Shown piece after piece: positions 1 through 7,966 of a stretch of DNA of 10,335 bases (the first letter of the stretch is position 1; each line of letters begins with the position of its first letter). The position numbers and the translations under genes are program-made. The DNA lies in the NCBI GenBank assembly GCA_024687845.1, contig JAILEL010000034.1, positions 1 to 10,335 of the forward strand. Direction: 5' to 3'. Under the pieces are notes generated by a model. That model saw only the letters and a list, made by a program, of their open reading frames with translations, did no database searches and was not told where the DNA came from. This stretch comes from Eubacterium sp. (GTDB lineage Bacteria; Bacillota_A; Clostridia; Lachnospirales; Lachnospiraceae).

Positions 1-111
1 TAACTGTTCAGTAGTTATTCAGCATGGTTAGGATGTAAGTAGAATAAAACTCTTAGAATACAAGCATTCGAGTTTTTTTATTCTGCTTATAACTTACCAA
101 CTGGACAGTTA
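1..111. repeat. Imperfect long inverted repeat with 11-bp ends, possibly a small non-coding repeat element
   Basis: The first 11 bases (TAACTGTTCAG) and the reverse complement of positions 101-111 (TAACTGTCCAG) match at 10 of 11 positions. Inside these ends, GTAAGT (35-40) pairs with ACTTAC (92-97), and the terminator-like hairpin at 41-84 forms the core. The whole stretch can therefore fold as one long imperfect hairpin. It has no coding capacity. It could be a MITE-like or REP-like intergenic element, or simply an elaborate terminator. The left end abuts the window edge, so the true boundary and any target duplication cannot be seen. Confidence 0.5.
41..84. terminator. Hairpin terminator, probably bidirectional, after the aldolase gene
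   Basis: A-rich and T-rich arms flank a stem: AAAACTC (47-53) pairs with GAGTTTT (70-76), and GAAT/ATTC close an inner loop of about six bases (ACAAGC). The T-run at 72-79 serves the plus strand and the matching A-rich arm gives a U-rich tail on the minus strand. It lies about 85 nt beyond the stop codon of the minus-strand aldolase gene, so it most likely ends that transcript. It may also stop a convergent gene lying to the left of the window. The three extra T residues in one arm make the outer stem imperfect. Confidence 0.6.
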
Positions 112-168
112 CTCCCTTTTTAATATATGTTTATTTCGCATTAAGACTTAATTATTCAAGTCCTTTAA

Positions 169-1782
169 TCATTCATATAATGAAGATGTAACGAATCTCA
201 CACTAAGTTTATCACTTAACTCTTCAATCTTACATCTAGCGTATTCATTAAGTTCTTTGGTTCTATCCTTTATAAATGTATATTCCATATCAGGGTTAAC
301 GAAGTTAAGCTTATCTTCCTGATATCCATCAAAACCAGCTACAGCAACCTTGCTTACTCCAACCTCTGATAAAGCCTTCAGCAACATTATAAATGAATTA
401 TCTATTATATCTGCGCTTTCATCTATCAAGCTCGCATAATTCAGAGTATAATCAAAATTCCCAGAGGTACTTGTGACATTTGATGTACCAATCATCTCAT
501 ATTCATTACCTGCTTTTGATAATGCTGATGACATCTGAAGATATCGTTTGGAGTTGCTGATAAATACCATATTGGGATTAATGTTTCTTGGAATATAATT
601 GATAGATATTATTACAAGATTGTCAGTCTCATCTCCATCAGACGAATCTATTATGAATGAATCTATTTTCTCTTTTTCATCGATAACAGAATTACCTGGG
701 CCGATAATTAGTATCTTTTTACCACTAAGTCTTTCTGCTAAGTTTCGTCTGTCTTCTGTATCGTCTACATCCTTACTCTGATATTCTTTATAAAGTTCTT
801 CAAGATATGCCTTATCATACAGAAGCTTTTTCTCACCCTGAAGTCTTGAAAGAAGTTCATTTATTGATTTAATAGAAAGTGTTTTCTTATTCATTAAATC
901 AGCCACATAATTAGGATGACATTCATTTGAAGCTGCAATATAGAAGAAAAGATTGTATCCCCATGTAGCAGCCGAATAGAATTCCATTATGTTTGCATCT
1001 ATCGCTTCAAGCATCTGACTTATGTGATAATGCTTTCCATATTTCTGATTCATATGCATAGCAACAAGCTCAATAGGTGCATTTCCGGCACTTTTTCCCA
1101 TTCCATAAAGAGTTCCATCAACAAGCATGTTTCTGTCAGTTTTGTATTCCATCATTGCTATACAGTTAGCATAACCCATCTGGAAATTATTATGACCATG
1201 GTATCCAAGTGAAATATCCGGATCCAGACCTTTATCCAGTAGATCCATGAAATGTCGCAGGTTATTCTGATGCATGAGGCCATAGGTATCAACCATTGAA
1301 ACAGCATATGGTTTTACTTCATTTGCCAATCTGATAAGATCGAGCATTTCCTCATCAGTATAGCTGGTCACTGAAACAAGCTGTGCAAATACTATATAAC
1401 CGAGTTTCTTTAACTCAGCACAAAACTTAAGAGCATCTACTCTAAGATGCTTCTTAAAAATAACTCGAATGCCATCGATATAGCTCTCATTTGCAGGCTT
1501 TATATGATCCAGTCCACAGGTACCATAATCAATCATACCAAATACTATCTTACCTTTTTTATCAACGCTGCCATAGATTTTCTCCATACAGTCAGTATCA
1601 GGCATAATACTTCTGTTGATATCAAACTCTCTTCTTTCATCTAAGAAACCAAGTTCTATATAATCAACATCTGAATCTATAAGTCTTTCATAAATGCTTA
1701 TCAGATTGTTGTGTCCGAAATTCCAGTCATTGACATAACCACCATCGCGGATGGTACAGTCAAGAAGTTTAATCTCGCCCAT
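169..1782 (-). CDS. HMGL/DRE-TIM-type aldolase with a C-terminal Rossmann-like extension
   Basis: This 537-residue protein begins with a DRE-TIM metallolyase barrel (about residues 1-290), the fold of 4-hydroxy-2-oxovalerate aldolase, HMG-CoA lyase and isopropylmalate synthase. The opening LLDCTIRDGG (6-15) carries the Arg-Asp signature. HGHN (195-198) gives the two metal-binding histidines, and VDTYG (164-168) and GMGKSAGNAP (227-236) match conserved strands and the distal loop. After a helical linker (about 300-350), KKILIIGPGNS (355-365) starts a second domain with a Gly-rich Rossmann-type loop; I cannot name it firmly (it recalls MptE/DUF115-like modules). Family knowledge supports a metal-dependent aldol or acyl-transfer reaction on a 2-oxo acid; the substrate is unknown. 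Similar proteins occur in surface-polysaccharide loci, but no such genes are visible here. The start is supported by GGGGAG at 1793-1798. The gene follows the BECR-HAD gene by 116 nt without a convincing terminator, so the two may be cotranscribed. Confidence 0.85.
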   Translation of the reverse strand: MGEIKLLDCTIRDGGYVNDWNFGHNNLISIYERLIDSDVDYIELGFLDERREFDINRSIMPDTDCMEKIYGSVDKKGKIVFGMIDYGTCGLDHIKPANESYIDGIRVIFKKHLRVDALKFCAELKKLGYIVFAQLVSVTSYTDEEMLDLIRLANEVKPYAVSMVDTYGLMHQNNLRHFMDLLDKGLDPDISLGYHGHNNFQMGYANCIAMMEYKTDRNMLVDGTLYGMGKSAGNAPIELVAMHMNQKYGKHYHISQMLEAIDANIMEFYSAATWGYNLFFYIAASNECHPNYVADLMNKKTLSIKSINELLSRLQGEKKLLYDKAYLEELYKEYQSKDVDDTEDRRNLAERLSGKKILIIGPGNSVIDEKEKIDSFIIDSSDGDETDNLVIISINYIPRNINPNMVFISNSKRYLQMSSALSKAGNEYEMIGTSNVTSTSGNFDYTLNYASLIDESADIIDNSFIMLLKALSEVGVSKVAVAGFDGYQEDKLNFVNPDMEYTFIKDRTKELNEYARCKIEELSDKLSVRFVTSSLYE

Positions 1783-1898
1783 AATATTTTTCTCCCCATT
1801 AGAATTATAATGAATATCTCATCAGCATACTTAAATAAACGTCTCTGCAAAGAGGAAATAATAGTTTAACTGACCAAAAAACATCCAAATATAATCTT

Positions 1899-3032
1899 CT
1901 AATTCTTTTTGTTAAAAGCATCAACAATACTATATATTTCTTCGCAGCTGTCTGCTGCTCCGATATTCCGAAACTTCATTATATCATACTTATCATGAAA
2001 ACCAAAGCCGAATGTAACTCCTATAAAATGAGCTCCTGCTCCTTCCGCTCCTATAGCATCATTATCGCTGTCACCTATCATGACAGTTTCAGAGGCAGCT
2101 GCCCCAAGATCATTTATAGTAAGATTTACCACTTCAGCTTTAGTAAGAGTAGCTGCCACGTCTGATCCATGGACTGCATCAAAAAGCTGAAGGAGACCCT
2201 TCTCTTCCAGAAGTGAAATAGCCTGGTCCTCTCTTTTATATGTAGCAACTCCGGTTTTATATCCACTATCTCTCAATTTCGTCAGAAGGTCTACCAGCCC
2301 CGGATATACCTTTGCCCGGTAGATATCTCCTTTAATATATTCTCCTCTGAAGTAATTCATTGCTTCTATACTTTCTTCTTCAGATATATTAAAGATTTCC
2401 TTTAAGTGTCTGTTGATTGGTGGACCGATAAAGCTTTTGAAGCCCACATCATCCAGCTGTCCGTAGCCGAAGTGATCTATTACTTTTTGTACACAGCTTA
2501 TTATTCCCTCTGACGTATCAAGAAGTGTCCCATCCAAGTCAAATATTACTGATTTTATCATCTTTTTTCTCCCTATAATGATAGGTTTATCGTCCTTATC
2601 ATACTCTACTTTCCATGCATGATTTGTATTAATGTAATGAGAAAGCATCGCATCTATCAGCGGATAAATTGTTCTAAAACTGAGTTTTCCATCAGAAGAT
2701 ACCCTTACAGCCACATTCACATGTCCTGAATATTCTTTAATAAAAGAAATACTTTTCCCATTAGGATGAACTGCGAGATAATCTGGATGATTAATAATAT
2801 CAGGTATGTCTTCGATACATCTTTCGTATTCATTATTTGATATAAAGTCATCTTTATGCTTATCAATATGGACCAATCTATTGGAATACATTACAATTTT
2901 AGAGTCATGTTCCAAATTATGTATGATGTTTTTTGCATTATCATTAATAAACTCAACAAACTCTTCTCGCATCTTTCCAAGAAAAATCCATTTTTTATTT
3001 GTTTTATGAAATACGTTTTTATCAAATTTCAT
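1899..3032 (-). CDS. BECR-fold (PBECR2-like nuclease-fold) domain fused in frame to a HAD phosphatase
   Basis: Residues 1-157 resemble the phage-associated barnase/EndoU/colicin E5-D/RelE (BECR) fold group. A His-rich helix (VHIDKH, 54-59) leads to an IPDIINHPDY segment (76-85), then paired beta strands ending in SFRTIYP (118-124). Such domains are RNase-like in polymorphic toxins and phage polyvalent proteins; activity here is inferred. Residues 158-377 are a complete HAD hydrolase of the phosphoglycolate phosphatase type: DLDGT (165-169, nucleophile Asp165), Thr264 as motif II, Lys298 as motif III, and GDSDND (320-325) as motif IV, with a helical cap between. The HAD part is about 220 residues, normal for a stand-alone enzyme, and begins at a Met with its own Shine-Dalgarno site. 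The product may therefore be one fusion, or a fusion plus a free HAD. The first start is set by GAGGAT a few bases upstream and by an in-frame stop just before it. A structured RNA and terminator lie directly upstream. Confidence 0.8.
   Translation of the reverse strand: MKFDKNVFHKTNKKWIFLGKMREEFVEFINDNAKNIIHNLEHDSKIVMYSNRLVHIDKHKDDFISNNEYERCIEDIPDIINHPDYLAVHPNGKSISFIKEYSGHVNVAVRVSSDGKLSFRTIYPLIDAMLSHYINTNHAWKVEYDKDDKPIIIGRKKMIKSVIFDLDGTLLDTSEGIISCVQKVIDHFGYGQLDDVGFKSFIGPPINRHLKEIFNISEEESIEAMNYFRGEYIKGDIYRAKVYPGLVDLLTKLRDSGYKTGVATYKREDQAISLLEEKGLLQLFDAVHGSDVAATLTKAEVVNLTINDLGAAASETVMIGDSDNDAIGAEGAGAHFIGVTFGFGFHDKYDIMKFRNIGAADSCEEIYSIVDAFNKKN
2559..2573 (-). promoter_or_regulatory. Internal Shine-Dalgarno and ATG for the HAD domain
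   Basis: Within the long reading frame, GGGAG (2569-2573, minus strand) stands 7 nt before an in-frame ATG (2559-2561, Met158). That Met opens MIKSVIFDLDGT, exactly where a stand-alone HAD phosphatase would start. The adjacent codons (IIIGRKK) show no linker between the domains. The simplest readings are internal initiation giving a separate HAD protein, or two formerly separate genes joined by loss of a stop codon. Confidence 0.55.
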
Positions 3033-3050
3033 CCATCATCCTCATAACAT

Positions 3051-3076
3051 AAAAGAGCAAGATTGCTCTTGCTCTT
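3051..3076 (-). terminator. Intrinsic terminator-like hairpin at the end of the non-coding RNA
   Basis: On the minus strand, a perfect 9-bp stem AAGAGCAAG/CTTGCTCTT with a 6-nt loop (AGCAAT) ends in a short U-run (UUUUAUGUU). It lies about 20 nt before the start codon of the BECR-HAD gene, so that gene is reached only by read-through from the upstream promoter. The U-tract is short, so partial termination is plausible. It would also serve as the terminator for polC, after which no other one is visible. Confidence 0.7.
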
Positions 3077-3199
3077 AAGTATCAAACAAAATAGGTGGGG
3101 TGACATTTCCACATCTCTTTAAGACCACATGGGTAGTGACGGCTGCCTGTTCCGTCCTCAGATTTTATTTGATATAAATTGATACTTTTATCTGCATCT
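3051..3199 (-). ncRNA. Structured non-coding RNA or 5' leader, family not recognised
   Basis: A 150-nt transcript is predicted from a promoter ending at 3206 to the hairpin at 3051-3076. AUCAAAUAAAAU (3173-3162) pairs with AUUUUGUUUGAU (3092-3081) over 12 bp with one G-U, closing a domain. Inside it, GACGG/CCGUC form a hairpin, and UCUU-AAA-GAGA forms a second short stem flanked by two AUGUGG copies. C-rich single-stranded stretches (ACUACCC, GUCACCCCACC) could pair with G-rich targets. A competing 9-bp pairing, AAGUAUCAA (3185-3177 region counterpart at 3179-3187 and 3077-3085), uses the same 3' strand. The layout suits a riboswitch or attenuator for the downstream gene, a free small RNA, or a divergent 6S-type RNA. 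I recognise no known aptamer core, and no reading frame fits the interval. Confidence 0.6.
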
Positions 3200-3205
3200 A
3201 TAGAT

Positions 3206-3233
3206 ATCTTACCATATTTAAATATCTTGTCAA
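3206..3233 (-). promoter_or_regulatory. Sigma-A-type promoter for the non-coding RNA
   Basis: A consensus -35 box TTGACA (3228-3233) is followed by a 16-nt spacer and TAAGAT (3206-3211) as -10, preceded by TGG, an extended -10 element. It begins about 20 nt beyond the polC stop codon. A start site near 3199 would give an RNA of about 150 nt ending at the hairpin at 3051-3076. This is the best promoter I can see in the window. Confidence 0.7.
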
Positions 3234-3252
3234 TAGATAACAACTGTTAATA

Positions 3253-6200
3253 TCACAGAAAATCAAACGTCAACTGGCTCTCCTTAGGCATGTCGCCGAG
3301 GATGCCGAGTTCTGCCATTTTCTCAATTACTGTTCCTGAGACCTTTGAACGGTTACGAAGCTCCTGCTGTGACAGGAAAAGTCCCTGTTTTGCTGCTTCT
3401 TCAAGCTGTTCTGCAGCTTTTTCACCCATGCCTTCGATGGATGCAAAGCTTGGCATAATCTTGCCATCAATTATCTGGAAACGATTTGCCTTAGCTCTAT
3501 AGATATCGATTGGAAGGAATTCAAAACCTCTTGCATACATCTCCTTTACCAGTTTCATATCACGGTAAAGAAGCTGTTCCTTTGCACTCATCTGGTTTTT
3601 ATCCATGCTCATATATCTTTCAAGCTCTCTATCAAGATGTTCCTCGCCCTGACACATTGTCTCATAGTCAAATGCATCCGCTCTGATACTGTAATATGCT
3701 GTATAGTATGCTAGTGGATAATATATCTTAAAATATGCAACTCGCCAGGACATCATAACGTATGCAACAGCGTGTGCCTTTGGGAACATATACTTTATCT
3801 TTTCACAGCTCCAGATGTACCAATCGGGTACATCCTTTTCCTCCATCTTAGCTCTCATCTCAGGCCACTTATCGTATTTACCCTTTGCAACAAGTCCCTT
3901 TCGAACCTTTTCCATTATAGTAAATGCATCTCCGGAGTCAAGTCCCATGTGCATGAGATAAACCATGATATCATCACGACAGCAGATAGCACTTGACAGT
4001 TTACATTTGCCTTCCTGAATAAGTACCTGTGCATTTCCTAGCCAAACGTCAGTACCATGGGCAAGTCCTGCTATACGTACCAGATCAGAAAAGCTGACAG
4101 GATCTGCATCTATAAGCATCTGCATAGCGAACTCGGTTCCGAATTCTGGAATACCGAGAGAGCCTAGTGGAATTCCATTTATATCATCCGGCGTAATGCC
4201 AAGTACTTCTGTTCCTTTAAAAAGTGACATTACCTTCTTATCATCAAGTGGAATTTCAGTTGCCTTTATTCCTGTCAAATCCTCAAGTCGCCTGATCATA
4301 GTAGGATCGTCGTGTCCGAGAATATCAAACTTAAGAAGGTTATGATCAATAGAGTGATAATCAAAATGTGTTGTTATGATATCAACCGACATATCATTTG
4401 CCGGTTTCTGAACTGGAGTAAAGCTGTATATCTCCTCTGTATCAGGCATAACAATAATACCACCTGGATGCTGACCAGTTGTTCTCTTAACATCTGTACA
4501 GCCTTTAGCAAGTCTTTCAATCTCTGCAAACCGCTTTGAGATTCCTCTTTCCTCGCAGTACTTCATAACATAACCTATAGCAGTTTTTTCAGCAACCGTA
4601 CCTACCGTACCTGCTTTGAATGAATGCTCTTCTCCAAATATCTCTCCGATGTATGCGTGCGCTTTAGGCTGATATTCTCCCGAAAAGTTAAGATCAATAT
4701 CCGGTTCCTTATCTCCCTTAAATCCAAGGAAGGTTTCGAATGGAATATCATGTCCTTCCTTCTTAAGTGGCTTACCGCAGTTCGGACATATGGCATCTGG
4801 CATATCACATCCTGACATTCCCGAGAATTTCTTCACTCGTTCCGAATCGAATTCGGTATAGAAGCAGCTTGGACATATATAATGCGGTGGAAGCGGATTA
4901 ACCTCAGTGATACCTGACATCGTTGCTGCAAAGGATGAACCAACCGATCCTCTTGAACCTACCAGATATCCATCTTCATTAGATTTCCAAACCAGCTTCT
5001 GCGCAATTATGTACATAACCGAGTAACCATTTCCGATAATAGAATCAAGCTCTCTTTTCAGTCTGTCCACAACTATTTCAGGTGGATTCGGTCCGTAGAT
5101 TTCATGCATTTTATTATTACAGATATCTCTAAGAATCTGATCTGAATTCTCAATTACCGGAGGAGCTTTATCAGGTCGTACAGGCGCCATCTTCTTCATC
5201 CATGAAGCCACTAGATTTGTATTCTTTACAACAACCTCATAAGCTTTTTCCGGTCCTAGATAAGAAAACTCCTCAAGCATCTCATCTGTAGTTTTAAAAT
5301 ATAACGGTGGCTGATTTTCCATTTCTTCTTTTATAGAGTTTATTACTTTATCAGCATTTTCCGATTCAGCTTTTGCTCTGTTTTCTTCTTCCTCTTTAGC
5401 CTTCTTTCCAGAGCTCTTCGGTCTTGACCCCTCAAGAATAATAGTCCTGTAAATAGCATCCTCAGGATCAAGAAAATGTACATCTCCACTAGCAACAACT
5501 GGCTTATCGTACCTCTCGCCAAGCGCTACTATCTCTCTATTTATATTTTGCAGATCCTCCCAGGAATTTACACGGTCTTCCTTTTCATCTTCAAGAAGGA
5601 ACTTGTTATTTCCAATAGGCTGAATCTCCAGATAATCGAAAAATCTTACGATTCTCTCAAGTTCTTCCTCGTCTTCTCCTTCAAGAACGGCCTGATAAAG
5701 CTGGCCTGAGGCACAGGCAGAGCCAACAACCAGACCTTCTCTATATTTCTGAATAAGAGACATAGGAATTCTTGGTCTTTTATTCGGACCATTTCCACCG
5801 AAATAATTAATATGACTTTCTGAAATCAATCTGTACAGATTGGTTCTTCCTGTTTCATTTGTGAAGAAAATTGTTCCATGGTAAGATTTAGCTTTTCTAA
5901 TTGCATCCTGTGAAGCACTTCCAAGCTTATTAAGGTCATCTACCGTCTTTGCATCTGTTGAATTAATTATATTCATCAGTTTAACAAATATTTCCGAAGT
6001 AACCTCAGCATCATCACATGCTCTATGATGATGAGCATTTGTAAGTCCGAAATGCTTAGTAAGTCGGTCCAAAGTATATCTTCCAAGTTCAGGAAGGAAG
6101 ATGTATGCCAGAGTCATTGTATCAAGTGCTGTAAAATCATATTTCATTCCAAGTTTCTTGGCATTAACTCTGATAAATGTAGTATCAAATGTAGCATTAT

Positions 6201-7905
6201 GAGCAACCAACATTGCATCCTTACAGAATTCAAAAAATCTCGGAAGAACTTTATCTATCGTGTCTGCATCCTTAACCATATTGTCACTAATGGATGTAAG
6301 CTTTTCGATATTGTATGGAATCGGAACCTCAGGATTTACAAATTCTGAAAAACGGGCGATTACATTTCCTGCTCTGTCAAGCCTTACCGCACCAATCTCA
6401 ATAATCTTGCAGAATTTAAATGAAAGACCTGTCGTCTCTATATCAAATACAACATATTCCGAATCAAGACTCTGCCCATGGCTATTCATAACAAGAGTTT
6501 TTATATCATCTACAAAGTACCCTTCTACACCATATAGAATCTTAAAATCCTCAGGACAGTTCTTCACCTTATCCAGAGCATGCCAGGCTGTCGGGAAGTT
6601 CTGAACAACTCCATGATCTGTTATGGCAATCGCTTTATGTCCCCAGTCAACAGCTCTCTGAATTGCTTTTTCTACATTTGTTACCGCATCCATTTCGCTC
6701 ATCTGGGTATGAAGATGGAGCTCGACTCTCTTCTCCGGAGCTGTATCTTCACGTTTAGGACGAAAATCATTTATTCTCTTTATACCATTGATGCTTTGAA
6801 GAACAATCTCTCTTGCAAATGTATCATTCTTTGCAATTCCCTTCATCATTACAAAGCAGTTTTCCGGCATATCTTCAAGAATAAATTCAACGTCATCTTC
6901 ATTAACAAAGAATTTAAAGCCTATGGTATCCGTAAAATCTGTAATATTTCCTACAATCAAATGCAGTACTTTATCACTGTTTTTCTTATTGATAACCTTT
7001 TCCTCAAGGCCGAAAACCTGTCCTCTTACTACTATTTCATATGGTGTTTCATAAGTTATCTGGGCAATCTCAGTTATATCACCTTCAACATTCTTACCAT
7101 AGAAGCAGTCCTTATCATCAAAATATTTTCTCTTTCTTTTTTCGATGTTAGCTTTATAATCCTTTTTCTGCTGAGCCTTTTCCTTTGCTGAACTGTTTCC
7201 AAGTTTAATATCAGGAGAAATCTCAACCACGTTCGAATCTGAATCGTAGGTCTCTTCAAGCTTATTCTCCAGCTCGCGACGTTTCTCCATAAACTCAGTT
7301 TCTTCAGAAGTACTCATCGGAACTGCCTCAACTATATTTCCTTCAGTGTCAACTCTGATTTCAGTACTATTAACAGCTACTTCATTTGTCTTTAGTTTCT
7401 TTCCAACAAGCTTCACAGCTATATTCACATTCATGCCAAATTTACGCGCAAATGTATCACGGAAATATTTTTCGATGCTCTGTTTTTTGTTAACAGACAT
7501 TGTTCCTTCTGGAATCTTGAAAATGATTGCTCCCTCTTCGAATTCTATCTCCGAGTTCTTAACAAGCTTGTACTCTATATAACTCTTGTCCTTTAATTCA
7601 TCATAAAAGCTGTCCTTATATACAGAAAACATCTGTTCAAGATCGTATTTACCTTCAAGAAGATATCTGTCACGAATTGTGACATTGCCTCTTCCATACT
7701 TTCCAAATACAAAAAGACGGACGTCTGACTCCGCCCTTTTTATCATATCTCTGGTTATTAAATGTGTTGATGAAATGTCAATGTAAAGCATAGATGTCTG
7801 CTTTACAAATGTAACTCCAGTGACATCCACATCATCAAAATATATGTCAATGTCGTCTCCCAGGTTGATTCCCTGGAAGACTTCTTTGAATTTTTTGTCA
7901 CTCAT
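3253..7905 (-). CDS. polC: DNA polymerase III alpha subunit, PolC type
   Basis: This is the replicative polymerase of low-GC Gram-positive bacteria, carrying both synthesis and 3'-5' proofreading. Domains in order: N-terminal and OB regions (1-390); first part of the PHP domain (HLHTQMS 397-403, ITDHG 428-432); an inserted DEDDh exonuclease (FDIETTG 487-493 with Asp488/Glu490, Asp574 in AHNATFD, His627/Asp632 in HHRACDD); the rest of PHP (ASGDVHF 805-811); then the polymerase core. The core has GSRGSVGSSF (983-992), a zinc site (Cys1011, 1014, 1040, 1043), PDIDLNFSG with catalytic Asp1069/Asp1071, and FDILGHDDP with Asp1194. The C-terminus QLTFDFL (1544-1550) fits a beta-clamp-binding motif. 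At 1550 residues it exceeds the roughly 1440 of Bacillus PolC; a Lys/Glu-rich insert at about 828-870 and a longer N-terminal region explain much of this. An AGAGGTG site 10 nt upstream supports the start. It lies 61 nt after ispG, probably in one operon. Confidence 0.98.
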   Translation of the reverse strand: MSDKKFKEVFQGINLGDDIDIYFDDVDVTGVTFVKQTSMLYIDISSTHLITRDMIKRAESDVRLFVFGKYGRGNVTIRDRYLLEGKYDLEQMFSVYKDSFYDELKDKSYIEYKLVKNSEIEFEEGAIIFKIPEGTMSVNKKQSIEKYFRDTFARKFGMNVNIAVKLVGKKLKTNEVAVNSTEIRVDTEGNIVEAVPMSTSEETEFMEKRRELENKLEETYDSDSNVVEISPDIKLGNSSAKEKAQQKKDYKANIEKRKRKYFDDKDCFYGKNVEGDITEIAQITYETPYEIVVRGQVFGLEEKVINKKNSDKVLHLIVGNITDFTDTIGFKFFVNEDDVEFILEDMPENCFVMMKGIAKNDTFAREIVLQSINGIKRINDFRPKREDTAPEKRVELHLHTQMSEMDAVTNVEKAIQRAVDWGHKAIAITDHGVVQNFPTAWHALDKVKNCPEDFKILYGVEGYFVDDIKTLVMNSHGQSLDSEYVVFDIETTGLSFKFCKIIEIGAVRLDRAGNVIARFSEFVNPEVPIPYNIEKLTSISDNMVKDADTIDKVLPRFFEFCKDAMLVAHNATFDTTFIRVNAKKLGMKYDFTALDTMTLAYIFLPELGRYTLDRLTKHFGLTNAHHHRACDDAEVTSEIFVKLMNIINSTDAKTVDDLNKLGSASQDAIRKAKSYHGTIFFTNETGRTNLYRLISESHINYFGGNGPNKRPRIPMSLIQKYREGLVVGSACASGQLYQAVLEGEDEEELERIVRFFDYLEIQPIGNNKFLLEDEKEDRVNSWEDLQNINREIVALGERYDKPVVASGDVHFLDPEDAIYRTIILEGSRPKSSGKKAKEEEENRAKAESENADKVINSIKEEMENQPPLYFKTTDEMLEEFSYLGPEKAYEVVVKNTNLVASWMKKMAPVRPDKAPPVIENSDQILRDICNNKMHEIYGPNPPEIVVDRLKRELDSIIGNGYSVMYIIAQKLVWKSNEDGYLVGSRGSVGSSFAATMSGITEVNPLPPHYICPSCFYTEFDSERVKKFSGMSGCDMPDAICPNCGKPLKKEGHDIPFETFLGFKGDKEPDIDLNFSGEYQPKAHAYIGEIFGEEHSFKAGTVGTVAEKTAIGYVMKYCEERGISKRFAEIERLAKGCTDVKRTTGQHPGGIIVMPDTEEIYSFTPVQKPANDMSVDIITTHFDYHSIDHNLLKFDILGHDDPTMIRRLEDLTGIKATEIPLDDKKVMSLFKGTEVLGITPDDINGIPLGSLGIPEFGTEFAMQMLIDADPVSFSDLVRIAGLAHGTDVWLGNAQVLIQEGKCKLSSAICCRDDIMVYLMHMGLDSGDAFTIMEKVRKGLVAKGKYDKWPEMRAKMEEKDVPDWYIWSCEKIKYMFPKAHAVAYVMMSWRVAYFKIYYPLAYYTAYYSIRADAFDYETMCQGEEHLDRELERYMSMDKNQMSAKEQLLYRDMKLVKEMYARGFEFLPIDIYRAKANRFQIIDGKIMPSFASIEGMGEKAAEQLEEAAKQGLFLSQQELRNRSKVSGTVIEKMAELGILGDMPKESQLTFDFL

Positions 7906-7966
7906 GTATTATATACACCTCTATTTTGTTTAAACACCTACATATCATTATACAACTATAGGATTA

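Noticed and set aside
143..165. AAGACTT/AAGTCCTT hairpin just after the aldolase stop codon
   Set aside because: A short, bulged stem without a U-run; the stronger hairpin at 41-84 is the better terminator.
1804..1809. TATAAT on the minus strand before the aldolase gene
   Set aside because: A start site from it would fall at the Shine-Dalgarno sequence (1793-1798), and there is no -35 box at a suitable distance.
1843..1854. CTCT-GCAA-AGAG hairpin between the two left-hand genes
   Set aside because: The stem is only 4 bp with no clear U-run on either side; too weak to call a terminator.
3051..3199. T-box, SAM, glycine or purine riboswitch
   Set aside because: I could not find the conserved core sequences of these classes, such as the T-box GGTGG motif or the glycine aptamer core.
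6580..7191. 203-residue plus-strand open frame opposite polC
   Set aside because: It is antisense to a highly conserved part of polC, has composition typical of a reverse-strand shadow, and shows no recognisable motif or ribosome binding site. Other antisense frames were dropped for the same reason.
7908..7913. TATAAT on the minus strand before polC
   Set aside because: It lies only a few bases before the polC start codon, between the ribosome binding site and ATG, so it cannot serve polC as a promoter.
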